Under the pieces are notes generated by a model. The model saw only the letters and a list, made by a program, of their open reading frames with translations. It was not told where the DNA came from and searched no databases. 64,000 nucleotides of DNA, taken from NCBI GenBank assembly GCA_963763485.1, contig CAVXOW010000003.1, positions 434,001-498,000 on the forward strand, in the 5' to 3' direction. Position 1 is the stretch's first letter; each line of letters starts with the position of its first letter. A program made the translations under genes and the position numbers. Of the stretch, positions 19,259 through 27,833 are shown one piece after another. The DNA is from CAWCKS01 sp963763485 (GTDB lineage Bacteria > Pseudomonadota > Alphaproteobacteria > Rhizobiales > Xanthobacteraceae).

Positions 19259-21107
19259 ATGACGTTTCGATTTCAGACGATCGACAATCCGAATGCGCCC
19301 GGTGGGTCCGGCAACGGCACCCAGCTGTTTGCGATCAACAACAGCGGCGTGCTTGCCGGCGACTACAGCGACAACATTGGCGGTTACAATTTCGGCTTCT
19401 ACGGCGCCGGGGGCAGTTTCACGACGCTTGCGGGGCCTGTCTTTGCCGACGGTATCGATGCTGCCGGAGACGTCGTCGGTTACGGGCGCCAGAACAACCA
19501 GCCCTACGGTTTTCTCTACAACGGAAGCTTCAATACCTACACTGATCCGCTAGGCACGGTTGGTACCGCCGTCTTCGGAGTCAGCAACAACGGGCAATAT
19601 CTCGCCGGCGACTACTACGGCGCTGGCACTGCGGACGGATTTGTCTATCACAGCGGAACGTACACCACGGTCGATCCGGCGGGCGCATTCCAGACGGTTG
19701 CACGCGGGGTCAACAACAGCGGCCAGGTCGCCGGTTATTATATCGGCGGCGGCCATCTCCACAGCTTCCTCTACGATGGCGGGAGCTTTACGCAGCTCGA
19801 CGATCCGCTCGCGACCACCAACGACGGGACTCAGGCGTACGGTATCAACGACCTCGGCCAGATCGTCGGAGTTCTATTTCGTTTCCACCAACCCAGGTGA
19901 AGTCGCACATGGCTTCGTCTACAGCAATGGCATCTTCACCACGCTCGATGATCCCAACGCCGGAAGCGGTGCCGGGCGCGGAACTTACGCCACCGGTATC
20001 AACGACAGTGGGCAGATCACTGGCTACTACTACGACAGCGCGGGCGTCAGTCATGGGTTCGTCGCGACGTCTCAGGGCATCGCCAGGAACGATTTCACCG
20101 GCGATGGTAACTCCGATCTGCTGTGGCGTAACAGCAATGGCTCGGGCTTCATTACCGAATGGGCGATGAACAGCTCGACGATCTCGTCGCTCGCCAACGT
20201 CACCTATCTGGGAGCGACGGTCGCGCCGGACTCGTCGTGGAGCCTTTCCGGTGTCTGCGATTTCAATGGTGATGGCAAAGCCGACGTGTTGTGGCGTCAG
20301 TCATCGACGGACTCGGTCGTGGCGTGGCAGATGAACGGCGCAACGATCGCGTCGAGCAACTACGTCAGCTACCTCGGACTGCCCGTCGCGCCGGACTCAT
20401 CCTGGAGCGTCGCCGGAACTCTCGACACGAATGGAGGCGGCCAGGGCGGCGTGCTGTGGCGGCAGGCTTCGACCGGTGCGCTGGTACTGTGGCAGATGAA
20501 CGGCGCGACGATCGCGTCGAGCGCGAACGTCACTTCGGGGGGCGTGGCAGTCAAGCCCGACGCGTCATGGTTCGTGGCCGGGATCGGAGACCTCGATGGC
20601 GACGGCAACTCCGACGTCATCTGGCGCAACAGTAATACGGGGGAAGTCACGGCCTGGTTCATGAACGGCTCAACCGTCACCGCGAGCGCCGATCTCACAT
20701 CGGGCGGAACGAGCGTGAGGCCCGACGCCAGCTGGTTTGTTGCCGGCGTCGGTGACTTCAACGGTGACGGCAACGCCGACATCCTCTGGCGCAATTCGAA
20801 CGATCACTCGGTGGTCGAATGGCTGATGAACGGCTCGGCCATCAGCAGCGGCAACGTGACCTCCGGAGGCTCGGCCGTTGCGCCCGACGCGAGCTGGTTC
20901 GTGGTTGAGGTTGGCGACTTCAACGGCGACGGGCGCAGCGACATTTTGTGGCGACACAACTCCGATGGCGTCTACGGCCAAACCAGCGAGTGGACGATGA
21001 ACGGCACCAACATCGTTTCGTCGAATGCGCCGGCATTCTCGAACGGAACCGTGCTCACATATCCGCTGACGGCTCCACTTCTGTCTGCACCAGCGGACTT
21101 CGCCTGA
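19259..21107 (+). CDS. HAF-repeat plus VCBS/FG-GAP-repeat protein (one-base frameshift)
   Basis: The gene is split by one extra base at about 19871; removing it gives GINDLGQIVGFYFVSTNP and a 615-residue protein. Residues 1 to about 275 contain about six HAF-type repeats (for example GVNNSGQVAGYY, GINDSGQITGYY). Residues about 280 to 600 contain six VCBS/FG-GAP-like repeats of roughly 55 residues with calcium-loop motifs such as GDFNGDGNADILWRN. The third loop, LDTNGGGQGGVLWRQ, has lost its acidic ligands. Such beta-propeller proteins are usually extracellular. No signal peptide is visible, so a type I or other leaderless export route is possible. A good ribosome site (AGAAAGGA) supports the ATG at 19259. 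Confidence 0.8.
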
Positions 21108-21400
21108 GGCTGACTTGATCTCGGCGCGACGGTCAGAGCGTCGAAGGACGCGTGTGATCGCTCGTGTTGGTGCAATGAGCCCGTTGGGGTCCTTGATCGG
21201 TCGAGTTGGAGGTAACGCACTGCGGTCTCGGACCCGGCTTGTCCGGGCGGTGCTGGTGGTGACCGAGTCGTCGCATGGCTCCTACCCAAAACTGCTAGAT
21301 TAATGCACTTGCATCTTCTTTCATGCAAGTGCATCTAGGTGCAGGACGCCTTGAGCGCCGCTTCATGTCCATCCGAGCCATCTCAAACGAGGAAGTTTCC
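21108..21400. other. Gap between the HAF/VCBS gene and the FMN reductase gene
   Basis: The 293 bp contain no convincing gene. The only structure seen is the double palindrome at 21303-21334 close to the downstream gene. Confidence 0.5.
21303..21334. promoter_or_regulatory. Double palindrome ATGCACTTGCAT / ATGCAAGTGCAT
   Basis: A perfect 12-bp inverted repeat is separated by eight bases. Each arm is itself nearly palindromic (ATGCA-N2-TGCAT), so it could be two operator half-sites for a dimeric repressor. It lies 67 bp before the FMN reductase start. No T run follows, so it is unlikely to be a terminator. Confidence 0.6.
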
Positions 21401-21958
21401 ATGCCCACCCACAGCGTCGCCGTGATTGTCGGCAGCCTTCGCAAAGAATCGTTTTCCAAGAAACTTGCCAACGCCCTGGCCAAGCTTGCGCCAGCATCGC
21501 TGAAGCTCGACGTCATTACCCTTGAAGGCCTGTCGTTCTTCAACCAGGATCTCGAGGCCAACCCGCCGGCAGATTGGGTGGCCTTCCGCGAGCGCATCAA
21601 GAAGGCCGACGCAGTCCTGTTCGTCACCCCCGAATACAATCGGTCGATGCCGGGCGTGTTGAAGAACGCGATCGACGTTGCTTCGCGCCCCTACGGCCAC
21701 AGCGTGTTCAACGGCAAGCCGGGCGGCGTGATTTCCAACTCACCGGGCGCGATCGGCGGCTTCGGCGCCAACCACCATCTCCGTCAAACGCTGGCCTTCC
21801 TCAACGTGCCGGCGCTGCAGCAGCCGGAGGCCTATGTCGGCGGCATTGGCGACGCGTTCGACGCCGGCGGCGAACTGGTGAAGGACTCGCTGAAGCAGTT
21901 CGCGACCACCTACCTCAACGCGTTTGCGGCGTGGGTCGACCAAGTGCTGAAGAAGTAA
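21401..21958 (+). CDS. NADPH-dependent FMN reductase (ChrR/azoreductase type)
   Basis: The 185-residue flavodoxin-like protein has the FMN-phosphate loop GSLRKESFSKKLANAL near residues 11-26, then FVTPEYNRSMPGVLKNAID, and PGAIGGFGANHHLRQ, all typical of the NADPH-dependent FMN reductase family that includes chromate and quinone reductases. It probably makes two-electron reductions that protect against quinones or oxidants. The ATG at 21401 is preferred because ACGAGGAAG lies just upstream and MPTHSVAVIVGS matches the family start. It converges on the FAD oxidase gene with 11 bp between the stops. Confidence 0.88.
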   Translation: MPTHSVAVIVGSLRKESFSKKLANALAKLAPASLKLDVITLEGLSFFNQDLEANPPADWVAFRERIKKADAVLFVTPEYNRSMPGVLKNAIDVASRPYGHSVFNGKPGGVISNSPGAIGGFGANHHLRQTLAFLNVPALQQPEAYVGGIGDAFDAGGELVKDSLKQFATTYLNAFAAWVDQVLKK

Positions 21959-21969
21959 TTTGAGTGAGA

Positions 21970-23730
21970 TCAGGACCGGCGCGTAAATCCGTCGTCGGTC
22001 CAGTCCTCGCTGCCGACGCCGTGATGGACGTAGAACAATCCATCGGGATCGTAGTGCCGCTTGATCTCGAGCAGGCGCGGGTAGTGCGGTCCCCAAAAGG
22101 CCGTTTGCCAGCCGGGCTGGAAGTAGTCGCATTCGTTGACATAGGCGCCGGTGTCGGGTGCGGCAGCACGCAGCGCGCTCATCGCGGCGTTGACCCGGTC
22201 GCGATGAGCGCCTGCAGTCGCAACGTCGGGGGCCGGAAAGCCATCAAACACCGGCGGGCCGCCGGCAGCGATGATGGCAAGCGCGAAGGCATCCATGACA
22301 TCGGGATGTGTCGCCGTGTTCCTGGCGGCTTCAATTGCCGCGGCTGGTGCGCCGAACAGCCCCTTGTTGAAATGCAGGCCGACCGACCATTGCCGGCTGG
22401 CGTTGAACAGTGCGTCAACGAGGAGTGTCTGGTTCTGCGGCTTCAGTAGCGAACTGGGCAACCATGCAGACGTATAGGCGTGCCAGAACAGGCCGACCTG
22501 TTCGCCATCGCCTTTCCACCAGTAATCGGTCCACGGCGCGCCCGAGCGGCCATCGAAGTTGACCGCCGAACGCGCGAAGATGCGGTAGAGCCAGCCGTTC
22601 CAGAAATATTTTGCCGGCACGCTGGCGAGCTCGAGTGAAGCCTGGCCCTCGTAGTCAGCGGGGTGGGCGTCGACAAAATCGAGCAGTGGTTTGAACGCCG
22701 CGCGTGCCTCGTCCTTGGAGAGGTTCTGGAAGACCATCCGAACCTGCAGCCTGTTATCAGGCTGCAAGCGGATCTGCTCACCCCAGTGCGGATTGCAAAG
22801 GTTCGTCGCACAGAGATCGACGACGCGGGCGATCAGCTTTCGGTAGGCATCGTCAGATTTCGCCCGGAGCGTAAGATTCATGGGGCCGACATTGTCGGGC
22901 AGTGGATGGGTCGCGAGCGTCAGCCGCGTGATCGCGCCGAATGTGCCGCCCCCGCCGCCCTTCAGTGCCCAGAACAGGTCTGGCTCGCGCGCCGCGTTGA
23001 CGGTGCGGATTTCGCCGTCCGCGGTGACGATCTCGGCTTCGAGCAAACTTGCAGCCGCCGTCCCAAAACCCTTGGAGAAACTGCCGAAACCGCCGCCCTG
23101 CACCAGGCCGGCGACGCCGACCGTGGTGCAGCCGCCGCCTTGCACGTAGCGGCCGGCCGCTGCCGCGGCCTGATAGGTGTGCAGCCACATGGCACCCGCG
23201 CCGGCTGAGATTGCCGGAACTGACGCGGCGTTGGACCCCTGCGGCGTGAACGCGTCGTGGACGGTGATCACGTCCATCTTGCGCGTCCAGATCAACAGCG
23301 AATCCGGTGCGCACGATGCGCCAAAATAGCTGTGGCCGCGGCCCTTGATGACGAGGCGGAGGTTGTTCGCCCTGGCGAAGCGGACTGCGGCGGCGACGTC
23401 GGTGGCACTTTCGGCCGCCACCATGTAGGCGCTCGGCTGCGAGCGCCACGCGTCCAGCCAGCCCGAGCTTTGCGTCAGGCCGGGCTCATCACCGATATAG
23501 AACGGATTGACGAGTAGCTGCTTCGCTTCTGCGGTGTCGAGCTTCGGCAGGCTGACTTGTTGCAGACGGCCATTGGTTTCTCGCCTCAGTGCGGCCCACG
23601 CGGTGTCATCGGGCCAGCCAGGCATGCCTGGGCGAACCCGGTTGAGTGGCGCTGCCTTCGCGGGCGGAGCTCCCGCGGCGGACACGGCGGCAAAACCGAT
23701 GCTGGTTGCGATGAATTCGCGGCGGTTCAT
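21970..23730 (-). CDS. Tat-exported FAD-linked oxidoreductase (PCMH/BBE type)
   Basis: The 586-residue protein starts MNRREFIATSIGFAAVSAAG, a twin-arginine (Tat) signal. The FAD-binding PCMH domain spans about 95-275. His133 in KGRGHSYFGAS and Cys201 in GGGCTTVGVAGL sit where bicovalent flavin enzymes of the berberine-bridge family attach FAD. The C-terminal BBE segment is clear (YVNECDYFQPGWQTAFWG and the following region). Relatives oxidise sugars, alcohols or amines in the periplasm; the substrate is unknown. The gene is intact and stands alone on the minus strand. Confidence 0.88.
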   Translation of the reverse strand: MNRREFIATSIGFAAVSAAGAPPAKAAPLNRVRPGMPGWPDDTAWAALRRETNGRLQQVSLPKLDTAEAKQLLVNPFYIGDEPGLTQSSGWLDAWRSQPSAYMVAAESATDVAAAVRFARANNLRLVIKGRGHSYFGASCAPDSLLIWTRKMDVITVHDAFTPQGSNAASVPAISAGAGAMWLHTYQAAAAAGRYVQGGGCTTVGVAGLVQGGGFGSFSKGFGTAAASLLEAEIVTADGEIRTVNAAREPDLFWALKGGGGGTFGAITRLTLATHPLPDNVGPMNLTLRAKSDDAYRKLIARVVDLCATNLCNPHWGEQIRLQPDNRLQVRMVFQNLSKDEARAAFKPLLDFVDAHPADYEGQASLELASVPAKYFWNGWLYRIFARSAVNFDGRSGAPWTDYWWKGDGEQVGLFWHAYTSAWLPSSLLKPQNQTLLVDALFNASRQWSVGLHFNKGLFGAPAAAIEAARNTATHPDVMDAFALAIIAAGGPPVFDGFPAPDVATAGAHRDRVNAAMSALRAAAPDTGAYVNECDYFQPGWQTAFWGPHYPRLLEIKRHYDPDGLFYVHHGVGSEDWTDDGFTRRS

Positions 23731-23890
23731 GTCGAGGCGCTCTCTTTCGCATTCGCGATGCGGTCAAGGTTGCGAGCTTGCGGCGCCGGCGTCCAGTTCC
23801 AGGTGACCAATCGCGAGTGCGGCGGGATCGGACAAGGCGCGCTGTGACGAGTGGCTGACGGCGCGGGACGAATGGCGCGGTGGAGGGTGC

Positions 23891-23906
23891 TTAAGATCAC
23901 CTTAAC
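23891..23906 (+). promoter_or_regulatory. CtrA box, TTAA-N7-TTAAC
   Basis: TTAA-GATCACC-TTAAC is an exact match to the full CtrA binding site. It ends 22 bp before the ATG chosen for ftsB. CtrA is the alphaproteobacterial cell-cycle regulator and controls division genes in several species; control here is inferred. The site also argues against the longer reading of ftsB that begins upstream of it. Confidence 0.75.
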
Positions 23907-23928
23907 CGGACCGTCGGATGGTTCCGGG

Positions 23929-24243
23929 ATGGTCACCCGCAGCCGATTCAAGGCATTCATCACCGGACTTGCGCTCTACGCGATCGCGGCGATGCTGATC
24001 GGCTATTTCGGTGTCAACGCCTATACCGGCAAGTATGGCCTCAACGCGCAGCAGGAACTCGACGCCGAGATCGTGACGCTGACGGCGGAGCTTGCGCGGC
24101 TGAAGCAGGAGCGGGCAGACGCCGAGAAGCGGATCGCGCTGCTGCGTTCCGACAGCCTCGATCCCGACATGCTGGACGAGCGCGTCCGGGCCCAGCTCGA
24201 TTTTGCGGATTCGCACGACCTCGTGCGAATGATCAAGAATTAG
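23929..24243 (+). CDS. ftsB: Septum formation initiator FtsB/DivIC
   Basis: This small bitopic membrane protein belongs to the FtsB/DivIC family that links FtsQ and FtsL in the division complex. It has one N-terminal membrane segment (AFITGLALYAIAAMLIGYFG), then a coiled coil with heptads (ELDAEIVTLTAELARLKQER), and the typical end PDMLDERVRAQLDFADSHD. The ATG at 23929 gives 104 residues, the usual length. A longer in-frame start at 23851 would place a perfect CtrA box inside the gene and adds no family sequence. FtsB near enolase and pyruvate dehydrogenase is common in alphaproteobacteria. Confidence 0.92.
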   Translation: MVTRSRFKAFITGLALYAIAAMLIGYFGVNAYTGKYGLNAQQELDAEIVTLTAELARLKQERADAEKRIALLRSDSLDPDMLDERVRAQLDFADSHDLVRMIKN

Positions 24244-24332
24244 CGCCTAAGCCAATCATTTTGCGCCAAATTCGGATTCCGTCAGCGACGAAAATTGTGC
24301 GTCGCCGGGATTTTGTCGGCGGGCGGGCATGC

Positions 24333-24348
24333 TTAGGCCATAGTTAAC
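24333..24348 (+). promoter_or_regulatory. Near-consensus CtrA half-site pair, TTAG-N7-TTAAC
   Basis: TTAG-GCCATAG-TTAAC differs from the CtrA box at one position. It lies 72 bp before the next gene (24421), only 440 bp from the perfect box. Evidence is weak alone. Confidence 0.4.
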
Positions 24349-24420
24349 CGGCATCTGCGACCAAGAAGATGGGGATGCGCGGCCGAGAGCGCGTCAGTCA
24401 AGCCGGACGGGGTCATCGAC

Positions 24421-25122
24421 TTGTCGACCAAATCGCTTCTTCTTGCCTCTGTCGCTTACATCGGGGTCGGCGTCGTCGCCGGCGGACTGCTCGCCAACAG
24501 CACGGTGCTGTCGAGCGCTCCCGGAAAGATCCAGGAGGCCGCTGCGACGGTAGCGCGCACCGTCACCAACAAGGAAGCGAAGCACGATCGGCTCGTGATG
24601 CAGGTGAACTTTTCTGCACGCATTCCGGCTACCGTTCGGGAGAGCGTCGCCGACGGTCCGCTGACGACAGGCAACTTGCCGCCGAGCACTTTGTCGGCCT
24701 ACGCAGCGTTGCCGCCGCCCGCGAACGAAAAGGTCGGGCCGCCGCTGCCATGGGCCGGACAGACCCAGTCTGCCGCTCCCGCCAAGCCAAAGCAGGCGGT
24801 CAAGCATCAGCCGACTTATGCGATCCTGAGCGATGAGCAGATCGCCAGCGTCAAGGAGCGCATGAAACTGACGCCGTTCCAGGCAGAGCATTGGCCGGCG
24901 ATCGAATCGGCGCTGCGCAAGATCGCGGCAAAGCTGAACCGCAGCAATGCGAAGGGCGGTGCTGAGGTCACGGCGGCGTCGATCGATCCCGACAGCCAGG
25001 AAGTCCAGGACCTCAAGACCGCGGCGATGCCGCTGCTGTTCACGCTGAACGAGGACCAGAAGCGCGAAGTGCGCACGCTCGCCCGCGTCATTGGTCTCGA
25101 CGCGGTCGCCTCGGCGATCTGA
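24421..25122 (+). CDS. Exported or membrane-anchored hypothetical protein
   Basis: The 233-residue protein starts with a TTG and has an N-terminal hydrophobic segment (LLLASVAYIGVGVVAGGLLA) that is either a signal peptide or anchor. A Pro/Ala-rich stretch to about residue 130 follows. The C-terminal 95 residues contain LSDEQIASVKERMKLTPFQAEHWPAIESAL in two pieces, and TLNEDQKREVRTLARVIGL, helical repeats that resemble Spy/LTXXQ-like periplasmic proteins. The family is not assigned. GGACGGGG upstream is a reasonable ribosome site. Confidence 0.65.
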   Translation: MSTKSLLLASVAYIGVGVVAGGLLANSTVLSSAPGKIQEAAATVARTVTNKEAKHDRLVMQVNFSARIPATVRESVADGPLTTGNLPPSTLSAYAALPPPANEKVGPPLPWAGQTQSAAPAKPKQAVKHQPTYAILSDEQIASVKERMKLTPFQAEHWPAIESALRKIAAKLNRSNAKGGAEVTAASIDPDSQEVQDLKTAAMPLLFTLNEDQKREVRTLARVIGLDAVASAI

Positions 25123-25251
25123 CCTTTCAATCCGCTATCGCGGACGCTGTGCGGCGCGACCAAGGCGTCGTCCGGCCAAGCTTGCGAATTGCAGGATGAA
25201 GCCGCTCGCGCGTTGCGAAGCCTGGTGTTTCGAATTGGCGAGCCTGTCGCG

Positions 25252-25641
25252 CTACTGCGACATCCCACCGCCCATGCCACCGCCACCTGCACCGGTCACG
25301 CCGGCCGGCAGGTATCCCTGATACTGCTGCGGCACGTACTGCTGGATCATCTTCTGTTCTTTGGTCAGCTTGGGCTGCTTCTGCCGCCTCGATCCGTTGG
25401 AGGCCTGCTGGCCGTTCTGGCCCTGTTGCCCGTTCTGGCCTTGCTGGTTGAATTGGCCGTTCTGACCCGATTGGCCGTTCTGGTTGAATTGACCGTTTTG
25501 GCCGTTTTGCTGTCCCCACTGGCCGGACTGCAACTGTTGCAGGTTCTGCGGCATCCCCTGCGGAATGCTTTGCGCCAACGCTGCGGACACGTTGCCAACC
25601 AGGAGGAGGGCACCGAGACTGCAGGCGATCAGCTTGCTCAT
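25252..25641 (-). CDS. Secreted Gln/Asn/Gly-rich repeat protein
   Basis: The 129-residue protein has a clear signal peptide (SKLIACSLGALLLVGNVSAALAQ, cleavage near residue 24). The middle, about residues 38-80, is built of QNGQ-type repeats such as GQNGQFNQNGQSGQNGQF and is nearly all Gln, Asn and Gly, a prion-like composition. A basic segment (SRRQKQPKLTKEQKMIQQYV) and a Gly-rich tail end it. The function is unknown; a surface or aggregating role would be speculation. AGAGG precedes the ATG. Confidence 0.75.
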   Translation of the reverse strand: MSKLIACSLGALLLVGNVSAALAQSIPQGMPQNLQQLQSGQWGQQNGQNGQFNQNGQSGQNGQFNQQGQNGQQGQNGQQASNGSRRQKQPKLTKEQKMIQQYVPQQYQGYLPAGVTGAGGGGMGGGMSQ

Positions 25642-25999
25642 CTTAAAAGCCTCTTATTGTTATCCAACGTCCCCGGCGGAGCATCGTTGAACGGAAATCG
25701 CCGTCAAGCGTTTTCGCTTTCCGCTGTCTTGCGACCGCAATACCGCCGGTTACCGTCGGGCACCTCTTCTCACGCACTCAGCCTCCGCTCAGTGAGCCAG
25801 ATCACAAATACAGCTCTTACGCCGCCAGCGGTTCGTGTGACGGGATGTAGATCGCTTCAGGCAATCATTAGCAACACGACAACGCTGCTGACCTGATTAT
25901 GACTGCAACCCGAGCGCGTCGAGAGCCTCGTCGAGGTTGCAAAACAAATAGAACTAAACCAGAATTGAAACACTTGGTTTTGTTTGCCCGGGGGCGCTT
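25642..25999. other. Divergent gap with CRP-type site
   Basis: These 358 bp separate the Gln/Asn-rich gene from a membrane-protein gene. I see no gene in it. Besides the CRP-type site, the 70 bp before 26000 are AT-rich and contain short inverted pieces (AAACCA and TGGTTT). Confidence 0.5.
25791..25806 (-). promoter_or_regulatory. CRP/FNR-type site, one mismatch (AGTGA-N6-TCACA)
   Basis: AGTGA-GCCAGA-TCACA differs from the CRP consensus at one base. It lies 150 bp upstream of the Gln/Asn-rich secreted protein gene, close to the distance seen for the perfect site before the other secreted low-complexity protein. Confidence 0.5.
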
Positions 26000-26527
26000 A
26001 TGTACGCGGTTTTGCGGACATGTTTTTCGCCAAGGCGATTAGCGGCTTTGTCGATCATTGTGGGGCTTCTTGTTGCCAGCGCCGAGCCGGCCCACGCCGA
26101 GACCATTCGTGTCCCCTGGCCTATTTGGGTCGTGATCGAAGCCTGGTATTTGCTGGTCTGGTTGGTTCAGATCCTTGGAATGGCGATCGCCGAACTCTGG
26201 ACGCTGGCGGTTGCGGGACTCAATGCGTTCTGGGTTTTTGTGATGTTCGTCGTGTTTGTTCCGTTGCCGCGATTGATACTCGGCGTCGTCTTGACTCTCG
26301 GCGGAGCATTTCTGCCTGAGATAGCCCTGCCCACAAGAAACTCGCGAAATCAATCCGGAAGTGTCGATATCAGCGCGAACAAGGTCTCTTTTAAGGGACC
26401 GGCGCGATATGCAGTGTGTCTCGTTGGCATACTGATCGTAATATCTTCGCTGTGGCAATATTCGACTCCTGATGGCACTTCGGCGAATGCAAAACCGCCG
26501 AGCGCTCAGTTCAAAGCCAAAAAGTGA
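26000..26527 (+). CDS. Membrane protein of unknown function
   Basis: The 175-residue protein has a signal-like or membrane N-terminus (LSIIVGLLVASAEPAHA) and two or three more hydrophobic segments (about 42-105 and 137-155). The C-terminal tail is basic and polar. I recognise no domain. The gene has lower GC than its neighbours, and the ribosome site is poor, so a transferred or lineage-specific origin is possible. It stands alone before the pdh operon. Confidence 0.55.
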   Translation: MYAVLRTCFSPRRLAALSIIVGLLVASAEPAHAETIRVPWPIWVVIEAWYLLVWLVQILGMAIAELWTLAVAGLNAFWVFVMFVVFVPLPRLILGVVLTLGGAFLPEIALPTRNSRNQSGSVDISANKVSFKGPARYAVCLVGILIVISSLWQYSTPDGTSANAKPPSAQFKAKK

Positions 26528-26732
26528 GAATCCGGCGCAGCCCGAAGGTCAAAATCTTCTGCTGCGGTTGCTGGCGCGAAGCGCGCCCTTGGGCAACGCC
26601 CAGGAAGCTCACCCACCCGTAGTTCCTTTTTCTTGCGCAACAACACGGCTTTAGGCCTTTTGCCGAGCCAGCAGCGCTTTTTCGCACCATCGAATTGGGC
26701 TATGTAACTCGGTACCGCACAGAGAGGCCGCT

Positions 26733-27788
26733 ATGGCTGTCGCCAAATCCTCCGACACCAAGACGTCTGACGCCAAAACGCCCACCCGATCGCAGAAGGC
26801 CGACAACGGTAAGGCCGAACCGCCGCCCTTCACCAGGCAGCAAGACTTCGACGCGCTCCGCATCATGCTTTTGATCCGCCGCTTCGAGGAGCGCGCCGGC
26901 CAGCTCTATGGCATGGGCGCGATCGGTGGCTTCTGTCACCTCTATATCGGCCAGGAAGCTGTCGTCGTCGGCATGCAGATGGCGCTGAAGGACGGCGACC
27001 AGATCATCACCGGCTATCGCGATCACGGCCACATGCTGGCTTGCGGCATGGATGCGAAGGGCGTGATGGCGGAATTGACGGGCCGCCGCGGCGGCTACTC
27101 CAGGGGCAAGGGCGGCTCGATGCACATGTTCAGCCGCGAGAAGAATTTCTTCGGCGGCCATGGCATCGTCGGCGCGCAGGTATCGCTCGGTACCGGCCTT
27201 GCGTTCGCCAGCCGCTATCGCGGCAATGACAACGTAACGCTCGCCTATTTCGGCGACGGCGCCGCCAACCAGGGCCAGGTCTACGAGAGCTTCAACATGG
27301 CCGAGCTCTGGAAGCTGCCCGTGATCTACGTCGTCGAGAACAATCGCTACGCGATGGGAACGGCGGTCGCCCGCTCCTCGGCGCAGCAGGATTTTTCCAG
27401 GCGCGGTGTCTCCTTCAATATCCCCGGCGAGCAGGTCGATGGCATGGATGTGCGCGCGGTGAAAGCCGCCGGCGACAAGGCGGTGAAGTGGTGCCGCGAG
27501 GGCAATGGTCCGTATATTCTGGAGATGCAGACCTATCGCTACCGCGGGCACTCGATGTCCGATCCGGCCAAATACCGGACGCGCGAAGAAGTCGAGAAGA
27601 TCAGGCACGACCAGGACCCGATCGAGCAGGTGCGCCAGCGGCTGCTCGGCCAGAAGGTGCCTGAGGACGAGCTGAAACAGATCGATGCCGACGTTCGCAA
27701 GCTTGTCGCCGAGGCCGCCGACTTTGCGACCCACGATCCCGAACCCAATCCGAGCGAATTGTGGACGGACGTCTATCGCGTCGCGTGA
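26733..27788 (+). CDS. pdhA: Pyruvate dehydrogenase E1 alpha subunit
   Basis: PdhA with PdhB decarboxylates pyruvate using thiamine diphosphate. The 351-residue protein begins with about 35 polar residues and then LLIRRFEERAGQLYGMG. The thiamine motif is GDGAANQGQVYESFNMA with the closing Asn in VVENNRYAMGT. YRYRGHSMSDPAKYRT is the phosphorylation-loop-like segment. It is the first gene of pdhA-pdhB-pdhC-tautomerase-lpd. The strong AGAGAGG lies before the ATG. Confidence 0.97.
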   Translation: MAVAKSSDTKTSDAKTPTRSQKADNGKAEPPPFTRQQDFDALRIMLLIRRFEERAGQLYGMGAIGGFCHLYIGQEAVVVGMQMALKDGDQIITGYRDHGHMLACGMDAKGVMAELTGRRGGYSRGKGGSMHMFSREKNFFGGHGIVGAQVSLGTGLAFASRYRGNDNVTLAYFGDGAANQGQVYESFNMAELWKLPVIYVVENNRYAMGTAVARSSAQQDFSRRGVSFNIPGEQVDGMDVRAVKAAGDKAVKWCREGNGPYILEMQTYRYRGHSMSDPAKYRTREEVEKIRHDQDPIEQVRQRLLGQKVPEDELKQIDADVRKLVAEAADFATHDPEPNPSELWTDVYRVA

Positions 27789-27833
27789 TCTGTTTTCCGT
27801 TGATCCAGGTTTGTTGTTTCAAGGCTGACCCCG

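Noticed and set aside
23851..23928. Longer ftsB start
   Set aside because: The extra residues are unlike the family and would cover a perfect CtrA box.
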